Shown: piece after piece, positions 23,384 to 32,500 of the stretch
Layout of the letters: every line of letters starts with the position of its first letter
Position numbering within the stretch: the stretch's first letter is position 1
Source: Sphaerolaimus hirsutus
Lineage: Eukaryota > Nematoda > Chromadorea > Monhysterida > Sphaerolaimidae
NCBI GenBank assembly: GCA_964036195.1
Contig: OZ038453.1
Span: 29,764,997-29,828,996, forward strand
Length of the DNA stretch: 64,000 nucleotides
Reading direction: 5' to 3'
Program-made: the position numbers and the translations under genes
Notes under the pieces: generated by a model
The model's database searches: none
Seen by the model: only the letters and a program-made list of their open reading frames with translations
What the model was told of the DNA's origin: nothing

Positions 23384-23623
23384 CCGTATTTCCTCGAATT
23401 ACCCCCGGGGGTTTATTTTTTCAGAGTGAAAATTTTGAGAGAAAAACGTGAAAAATGCAACAATAACCACCATTTATAAGTTTTTACAGCCTTATATAAG
23501 GATGTAGATGGTATAAACGATGTTCTAACGTAACACAGTAAGTGTTTTGAACGTCTGTTATGCATTTCCCGGACCACAAATTCATAGTGCCCATTTTGAG
23601 GGGGGTATTTCGAGGAAATACGG
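23384..23623. mobile_element. CCGTATT element, 240-bp subfamily, copy A
   Basis: TA-flanked. The body contains GTTCTAACGTAACACAGTAAG and CCCGGACCACAAATTC, shared with 27625, 46923 and 58612. Confidence 0.82.
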
Positions 23624-23821
23624 TAGGTATATCTGTGCGAGAATTTACCATCCACAAAAATGAAATTTGAGCAAACCCAGTCACTCAAAATCGGTTGACT
23701 CCTTTGATCTTTTGAGTTGTAAACTGAAACTATGAAACCGGAAATTATACCTTTGCTGCTTAGATCTATTTCGTTTGCTTTTACTCCGTACCATAATCTC
23801 TCGATTATAACCCCATGTGTA

Positions 23822-24020
23822 GGGTTCAAACGGGATCCCGATCCCGATCCCGGATCCCCTGAAATTCCGGGATTTAGCAGTCCCGATCCCGATCCCGAAA
23901 CCCCAATCCCGATCCCGATCCCGAAATACAAAAATACTAATCCCGATCCCGAAAACTTTCAAATCCCGATCCCGATCCCGAGAATCTCCCAAGTCCGGGA
24001 TCCCGATCCCGGAAAAAATA
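23822..24020. repeat. CCCGAT-rich repeat
   Basis: Starts TAGGGTTCAAACGGGATCCC and continues as about 25 CCCGAT units with short interruptions. The end resembles the hAT-type TAGGGT ends. It lies where copies A and B differ. Confidence 0.7.
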
Positions 24021-25257
24021 GTGGAAATTATAAAAAGTGAAAAAATGACATTTTTGCGTGCAAAAATGTGAACGCAAACCCCCAGCGTCCATTTTATGTC
24101 ACTTTTCTGGCATCCAACAGTGTTTTTAGACCTTTATGAACAACTGTGAATGCCAGAACAGTGACGAAAATGTCTATCCCTAGACCCCAATCCAATAAAA
24201 TTTGTCTTGGGCGTGGCAAAATTCATAATTAAATATCAAATTTTCATGCCATTCACGGTTTTTTGTGTGTAAAAGTCAATTTTCCCATTTCATTTTATGG
24301 TTATCTCTCTCTAAGATTGAAAAAAAATTTAATTGAGACACTTTCATGTCTCACATTGACAAATTTCTAGATTGGAAAATCTCCACAAAATGAGAAAATT
24401 CCCACAAATTTAATTATTTACTCTCTTTGAAGTAAAATTTGAATGTTTGTTTGTTTGCAAGCACTTTCTTTTGTCCCATATATTCATTCTGGTAAGCAAT
24501 AGCATCAAATAAATAGTCTCCTTGAAATGCATTGGTGGAAATTTTCTTTGGTTTTGCATGTGCAAAAATGAATTTGCAAAGTTATAACTGATTGTGTAAT
24601 GGCTGGTGTAAATTTTGCAAGTTGATAAGTGATTAAAAAGTGGTATGTGATAAAGTAAAGTTATAAAGTTTGAGTGAAAAAACATGTAAACATCAAAATG
24701 AGGTGCCGCACCCTGCAAAGTGTTAGTAAAGTGTCAAATGTCATACAAATGGCAGTTTCAATATAAATTTGAATATAAAAGTACTGGTCAATTTGATTTA
24801 ACCAAAACTTGTCACTTGCCACTTATAATTTTACATTTTTGTCACTAGTCTACATGAAGTGTTTTCCTCAACGATTTTTTTTCCTTCAAATTTGTCAAAT
24901 TTTCCGTCCATGTAAACAGAATTTTTCGCAATTTTTCCCATCGTGCTTTACCTAATGCTTTTGTTTACCTTTTCACGGTGAAATTTCACTCCAGTGCTAC
25001 TAGAATTTTTTGCGGCATTTCTCGAGGCATTTAAAGTGTTTTTTTGTGTTTATAATTTGCACAAAATATATTTAAAACGGCACTTTATTTGTTTTCCTAC
25101 AAAATGGTAATAATAATATAAAATACAATGATTTTAGAATATACTCTCCTAGGTGTAAGGTAGGTAAATAAAAAACCCTTTTTGTGAGTGGACAATAGAT
25201 GTTGTTCACGGCTATGAGCACACTTTACAAGGTAGTCTACCATATAACATCTGAATA

Positions 25258-25676
25258 CCGTATTCCCTCGAAATACCCCCCAGGGGGTGATTGTTTCATA
25301 GTGGTCCCGAGTGGGGGGGGGGGGGGTATTTCGAGGGGGGGTTATTATTTCGCAAGAACTTTTTGAAATCCTAGTACAAAATCGTTGTTTGTTATGTGCG
25401 CTGGGGTAGAAAAATGCATCAATAACTGAGATGTATAGACTCAAGTAGATTTGTGTTAGTACGTAGATGGTATAAACACTGTTCTAACGTGATTCCGACA
25501 TTGCTTTAACGTGTGTTCTGCACTACGCAGAACACAAACTGCAATATTTGTCATGTACGTTCTTTACACTCAATTTTTTGGGGGGGGGGGTATTTCGAGG
25601 GGGGGTGATTGTTTCATAGTGGTCTCGAGAGGGGGGGGGGGGTCAAACGAGGGGGGGGTATTTCGAGGAAATACGG
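25258..25676. mobile_element. CCGTATT element, 400-bp subfamily, copy A
   Basis: TA-flanked. The body has GGGTGATTGTTTCATAGTGG twice in tandem orientation and GTGTTCTGCACTACGCAGAA. Present in copy B at 48870-49263. Confidence 0.82.
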
Positions 25677-25914
25677 TAAAAGCCCAATACGTTTCCTTCC
25701 ATCATACTGTCGTCCCCGCACACTAGTTTACTAACAGAAGTAAACTCGTATTGTGTGCTTTTAAATCAGCTTTGGGCGTATTTGAGTTCACCACAATGAG
25801 TTATTTTGAATCTGCGTCAACTAGTTTACATACATCTCTTTCTGGTAAACTCAAATGCGTTCAAAGCTGACTTATGCATTTACCAATGTCCGAGTTTTCT
25901 CGCAGTAAACTGGT

Positions 25915-26157
25915 GAGCAGTATAAAAGGGCCTTTCAATCTATGGGGATAGTAGTTGCATTCACACTCGTTCCCGGGAACAAAAATGGGGGATTATGGTA
26001 GACGCAAATTCCGGAAAGTGTCCGTTTTTGGGACTAGTCCCAAAAACGGACACTTTCCGGAATTTGCGTCTACCATAATCCCCCCATTTTTGTTCCCAGG
26101 AACGAGTGTGAATGCAACTACTAACCCCATGGGTTCAAAGGCCCTTATATACTGCTC
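25915..26157. mobile_element. Near-perfect 243-bp palindrome, copy A
   Basis: The arms are reverse complements from GAGCAGTATA to TATACTGCTC with almost no loop. The centre is GGGACTAGTCCC at about 26030-26041. Shared with copy B. No coding content; the frames on both strands are mirror images. Confidence 0.88.
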
Positions 26158-26438
26158 TGGTGTCCGCAGTGCCATTCCAATTATTTCATTATGGGGGAAT
26201 TTAATGGGCTATTTTTCATGTGACTTTATTTATAAAAATACGGTAAAAAATTTGTATAGCGTCTAGTTAGATCTATATATTTAAAAAATTTTCAGCTAAT
26301 TTCGTCCTCACTCAAGTGACTTTTGTGTTATTTAAAAAAACGAAAATATCCCTTCAATAAGAGCAAACATAAAACACAGCTGAAATATTTGTGAGGATTT
26401 TACTTAAGGTAATATCATCGTGGATTTTTCTATTTGTA

Positions 26439-26994
26439 CAGGGGTGGGCATCTTCAGTTACCGCTGGGAAAACGCGATAGCTTGAGCTACAGTTGAGCTA
26501 TCACAATGAAATTTTAACACAATAGAGTAGACTCCATAGGACACCTATGCTGAAGTTTGCAACCCAAACGGCCACAGTTTGGAGGAGTTGTGGAACACAC
26601 AGTTTTTAGTGTAATTTTGTGACTTCACCCCCCTTATCTCGGGACTGGGGGACTATTCGAGTAAAAAAAGAATTTGGTAGTAGGCGCGACCACAACATAC
26701 TCAAAGGGCATCAAAATCGGCCGATGTACGACAGAATGGGACGACGCCAAAGCCAGTGACCCCCCCCCCCTCAAATGCCACCCTTGATTTATCCTATGGG
26801 TGACGCCAAGTCACAAAATTACACTAAAAACCGTGTGTTCCACAACTCACCCAAAATGTGGCCGTTTGGGTTGCAAACTTCAGAATAGGTGTCCTATGGA
26901 GTCTACTCCATTGTGTTAAAATTTCATTGTGATAGCTCAACTGTAGCTCAATCTATCGCGTTTTCCCAGCGGTAACTGAAGATGCCCACCCCTG
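26439..26994. mobile_element. TA-flanked palindromic element, 556 bp
   Basis: Copy-A-only. TA at 26437-26438 and 26995-26996, single TA in copy B (50035-50036). Ends are CAGGGGTGGGCATC and GATGCCCACCCCTG. The arms pair over about 190 bp. Between them a single copy of the module with CATACTCAAAGGGCATC (26629-26741) lies off-centre. Confidence 0.87.
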
Positions 26995-27624
26995 TATATT
27001 TTTTATTGCATTTTTATGTGAATAAAGTGTGTTCATTTAATACTTTTTTATGTGGGTGGCATGCTACATTTCTGTGAGATTCCAATTTTCTTAATGTTTT
27101 GATATCTATGAATCACAGTTTTTTCTCTATTGTTATAATTTTGACGCAATTTTTTGGCGCAGGGGGCAGTTTCATTTGTTTCCAAATTTCAAATGAAATT
27201 CTATAAAAATTCCATATTGAACAGCTATTTCGTGATAAAAAAATGTCGATTTCAACATGTTATCGAAAATGTCGATAACATGTTGAAAATGACAATAGGT
27301 AATTTGAAATCGGATAGAAAATCATGAGAAATTGTTCCCAGGTGATTTCTCATGGCTAAAGAATCTTTTTATGCTGTTTTCATTCCTATTTTCTGGGTGA
27401 CATTTTATGAGTGAATCATTTTTAATTGGCTCTCTTCAAGAGTTTTCTCTGAATATTAATAGACTCAAAATCATGTTCAAGTAAGAAAAGTGCAGTAATA
27501 AACATAATATTTATTGTGCCAATTGTGCCAGTGGACGAGTGAAAAAAGTGATAAATCTTAAGTAACATAATGAGCGTAGAGGCCAGTGACAAGTAAACTT
27601 GAAAGAAGTAGGTAAAGTTACATA

Positions 27625-27873
27625 CCGTATTTCCTCGAAATACCCCCCTCAAAATGGGCACTATGAATTTGTGGTCCGGGAAATGCATAACAGACGTTCA
27701 AAACACTTACTGTGTTACGTTAGAACATCGTTTATACCATCTATTTACATCCTTATATAAGGCTGTAAAAACTTATAAATGGTTGTTATTGTTGCATTTT
27801 TCATGTTTTTCTCTCAACATTTTCACTCTGAAAAAATAACCCCCCCCCCCGGGGGTAATTCGAGGAAATACGG
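27625..27873 (-). mobile_element. CCGTATT element, 249 bp, with empty site in copy B
   Basis: TA at 27623-27624 and 27874-27875. Copy B has GTTACATATTTGC with one TA (50647-50648) and no insert. This shows a TA target for the family. The body is the 240-bp subfamily in reverse orientation. Confidence 0.9.
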
Positions 27874-28146
27874 TATTTGCTCGAATATCATATTTTTTGT
27901 CCAATTTGAACAAAAATGCCATGTTATTTTGTTAATAGAGCATATTTCATTTAATGAATTGATGCTTGAAAAATTTGATGAACCGATAATTTTCGCCTTG
28001 AATACTTCCCCCATTGAATAGTCCCCCTTAAAAATCATTTAGAAGTTTACTTGTCAGTTGACTCCACTTAGAACTTCACTTAACACTTACCACTTTTGTT
28101 CTCACTTGTTCACCTTTTAGACAACCTGAAAAGTTACAACCAGACC

Positions 28147-28316
28147 AGGTACCAGCCCCACACATGTAAAGTGGAAAGTCAAGTGTCAAATGTCATGTAA
28201 AATGTCATGCAAAATGTCAACGGTTTGACAAAAAAATGCTTATTTTTTGTGAATATACATTTTACATGACATTTGACACTTCACTTTTCACTTTACATGT
28301 GTGGGACTGATGCCTG
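28147..28316. mobile_element. CCCACACATGTAAAG foldback, copy A
   Basis: Inverted arms CACACATGTAAAGTGGAAAG and CTTTACATGTGTGGGACTG around a loop with TTTGACAAAAAAATGC. Shared with copy B. Confidence 0.75.
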
Positions 28317-29030
28317 AAAAATCACCAACACTAGACAACTTGTAATCCTTGTTGCAAAAATGTCCCCTCCAAAGTTTTACTATTCATGTTCTCACATTGA
28401 TTGAAGGTTGAATTTAATTTTTAATTTAAGTCCCAGTTTCATGGATGTCAAATTGACAATTTCAAGTTGATGTGACCTTGAATCCATGAAAAGTTGCATG
28501 TGATTGACAATTTGAGAATTTCTGTTATCTTGATTAGATTTTCATTTTTTGTGTCATTTTTGAGTACTCATTTTTGGGAGATCTTGAGTGAAGATATTTA
28601 TTTTTTCTTGAACTAAATGATTGAATTTTAGGTTTGGCCATTTTAAAATATATTTTTTAACTGAAATATTTATTGCGTATTTACAATTGTGTATTTATTT
28701 GTGTGGGTCACCGTGTAAAATATATGCGTATCTGAGTGTGCGATGTACCAAATACATTTAAGTGGGACTTGTTCTAGATTTTAACTGCGCTTTTTTAGTA
28801 TTTTGGGAAATCACAATCATCATGGTTTTTGTGGTTGTCCCCGATCAAAATTTGATTAACATTGAATTTATCAATCTCTTCTAGTGGTGGAATGGCGCCA
28901 TGGTGCATTTTAATTTACTAAAATGAGATTTTTGAAACCCACTAAACTGTAGTTGACGGACCCCTCATTCCGGTAAACTCAGATGCGTTAAAAGCTGATT
29001 TATGAGTTGCCAAATCTCGGTAGTCAACTA

Positions 29031-29228
29031 GTGGCAGTCCCAAGCCCTGTAAAGTGTAAAGTAAAGTGTCAACTGTAAAGTCAAATGCAAAGTAAAGTGT
29101 AAATTGTCATACAAAGTTCAGTAATAAACTATTCTCTTTTTTGTTTTGATTGACACTTTACTTTACAGTTGACTTTACATTTGACACTTTACTTTACACT
29201 TTACAGGGCTTGGCACTGCCCCCTGGTG
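29031..29228. mobile_element. CCCTGTAAAGTG foldback, copy A
   Basis: Arms GGCAGTCCCAAGCCCTGTAA and the reverse, with iterated AAAGTGTCAA and AAAGTCAAATG units. The right end ACTGCCCCCTGGTGT matches the reverse CTCF core consensus at 14 of 15 positions. It lies about 270 bp upstream of host exon a. Confidence 0.82.
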
Positions 29229-29501
29229 TATGGAGCTATTGACGCCATTTTTCTCTGGTGCCATTGGCGCTTTTTGATCTGTCTGTTTTTTTCCTCATTT
29301 TTGCGTTCTCACAATTCATGACATAATTTTTGGGTCAAAACAAAATTTCTAATTCGTCACGACATTTCCAAAATACTTCATTTTTTAACTTCCCGCGATA
29401 TTTCCATTTTAAAAATCAATTTCATTTTATCAATTATTTCACAGGTGAAATCGTTATTAAAATCTATTTTATTTTTCCACATTTAAAAACTCCCTAGAAA
29501 A

Positions 29502-32500
29502 ATGCACTCCAACAATAATCACATTTATGGCAGCGTGGGCAGTTTATTGCACATTCTTACGTCGAAAACTGACCAAAAAGAGAGACAAAATTACGACAAA
29601 AAGCCTCCAAAAGGACACTTAAAATCGTCAAGTTCCAGAGCTCACTACGACAAAAGTTATGACAATTTACTACAAGAAATGCCGCCATTTCAATCGAGAA
29701 ATCGCTCAAATTCAGTGACACTGTTAAATGGTGCCAAGTTGGCAAAACGCCAAGCGCCGTTACGACTTTCAGCTTATTACGACCAAAATTTTGACTCAAA
29801 TTTACGTCAAAATAGAGAAATAGACGTGGATTTGATACAATTCGATGAAGATTACGAAAGTGACAAATTCGACAGTCACAGTGACAGATTTAAGTCACAA
29901 AGTGACAAAAACGACATCGGATGCAATTGCCAATGCAGGTATCGCAATATAAATGACATGTCAGCGGAGAACAACCGTAACTCGTATTACGGTAGTCAAT
30001 ATTACACTGATTACGGTAGTAATGGAGGGGGAGTTATGTCCCGATCCGCAGTGCCTGTGCAGACTTATTGCAGCAGCACTTTTTCCCTGAATGTTATACC
30101 CGAAGAAAGGGCAATGGGTTTGTTTCCTTTTTTTGTTGTTTTTTTATTCGGAAAAATACGGTATTTTAGAAATTTTTGTGCAAGTGAGGTGTTTTTACGC
30201 TGATAAAATTTTGGTGTTTTTTTTCCTGTCAACTTTTGATGAAAGTTAATGATTGATTGATTTATTAATCAAACATGAAATCTGTCTCAATTTAAAGTGG
30301 AAATCATTGTCCAGAAAAATTTACATAAAATAACATACATTTGCATCGTGTACATACTACACAGAACTTACCGTATATCCTCGAATAAGACCCCAGGGGA
30401 GTTATTATATCGTCAGAAGCTTTGGAGGGGGAGTTATTCAAGGGGAAATTTCACTTTATTCATTGTATGAATGCATTGCATCAACTCATGTTATCCAGGT
30501 ATTTAACAGTGAGAAAACGACCAAAACAAGGTATTCAAGCCAAATTTGTGTTCATTGACATCTGAATTATTCATATACACATTGTATACACATACCGGGG
30601 AGTTATTCAAGGGGAGGAGTTATTGTTTCCTCATCTGGCCAACAGGGGGGGGGGGTATTCAAGGGCAGATGTTATCCAAGGGGGAGTTCTTATTTAAGGA
30701 TATATGGTAAATCGTTTCGAATGAAGTATAATTCAAGGGGCTATGGTAAATAAGTGCGCTTTTATAAGCCATGTTCTTATCTGCCTGCAATCGTAAATTG
30801 ACATTCTGACAGTTTGACATTTTCACATGTTTTTGATGTTTTCCACGCGTTGGCTGTATAATATGGCTCCGCACCTGTACGCACAAACGCCCGGCGCGCA
30901 CAAACGCCTGGCACGCACAAAATGAAAGTCCGGTACGCACAAACGCCCGGTATGCACAAAACTGTAGCTGTGTGCGTGCCGCGGCTTATAAGTTTGAAAG
31001 GTTGTCATTAATAATAAAAAACAGCCGAAAAATTTTAGCCACGCTGCCATGCAAAGGTTTGATGAAATTGCTTCCTCATGCTGCAGTTTGCTGTGTTAGT
31101 AGCCTACATTTTGTTAGGATGTGTATACATTACCAGTGAAATGATATCCTACTTTTGATAGCTCAATGTTAAAATGGTATGGTATTTATATGATATATTA
31201 CTTTGTGCATTCAAAAGCATACACATGTTTTGCTGCAGCGTCCAATTTTTGTTGGCTTCAGCCATTTTTGGGGGATCACAAATATGTCAAAATGACTGTC
31301 AGAATATTCGATATTCGATATTTTTTTTAAATTTTCGATATCGATATTCGATATGAAAAAATGGTCGATATCCGATATTCGATACGATATATCGTCCCAA
31401 CCCTACCGGTACGCACAAATGCCCGGTATGCACAGAGCATCGGATTTGTGCGTACCGGGCATTTGTGCGTGGCGGGCTCAATTTTGTGCGTGCCGGGCAT
31501 TTGTGCGCGCCGGGCGTTTGTGCGTAGGAGGCCTGGCCCTATAATATATTATCTTTATGTACTTTATCCCGTATTATTACATTCTACAAAAAAATATTTC
31601 GCTCACATTTCACACACATATTTTTCATTTTTTCAACATTTAAAATGGATTATTTTGAGGAGAAAAGTTCTATAAAATTGAAAACTAATCGAATGCTTAT
31701 TAGATCTAAGAAATCAAAATCACGGCACTTTTTGACGCCAAACATTGATGGTATGTATTTTTTTGCAATGGCGCTACGCACACTGAGTGTCAACTGGGGG
31801 CAGTGCCAAGCCCTGTAAAGTGTCAAATGTAAAGTCAAATGCAAGTAAAGTGTCATTCAAAATAAAAAGAAAAAATTTTATTACTGAACTTTGCATGATA
31901 ATTGACAGTTTACTTTGCATTTGACTTTACATTTGACCCTTTACTTTACACTTTACAGGGCTTGGGACTGCCACCTGGTGTCTATGTCAATTCTCATTTA
32001 GGTAGTTCACGGGTCGCAGGACAATTTTCATATATTCATATATTTCATACATAAATACAAGTGGACATATTGAAATGCAATTAATATAATATGTGCAATT
32101 GAACACCGTTCGGCGACCCGTCAACTAAAATCCAGATCCCAGTTGACATCCGGTGACATTGTCAACTAGTGTATGTAGGGTTCGTACTTGTAAAATTAAC
32201 CCCTTGGCTGATTGCCAAAAAGCAACAGTATCATTTATTATCTTTTTATATGCCGTTAACTGTTCAATTTAGGTTCCATTTGCACAAGCAAACCAAAATC
32301 TATGCAAAACTATAACTACGCAAAGGCACATTTGTAATTTTATGTATGAGGTTATATTCAGGTTATTCCTGAGTAGGGTTCGTAAACCATTTTTTAAACG
32401 GCCCCGCTTAAAAAAATCTGTTGAAAAAAGCGCTGCCCATTTTTTCTTGGGGTTACATTTTGTGTGTACACTTTTAAAATACTTTCTGCGCAAATACAAT

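Noticed and set aside
23732-24040. Asp-Pro repeat protein
   Set aside because: Translation of CCCGAT repeats; the complementary frame is equally open and the repeat is a known kind of element interior.
25955-26266. Frames at the 25915-26157 palindrome
   Set aside because: Both strands give mirror-image peptides because the DNA is a near-perfect inverted repeat.
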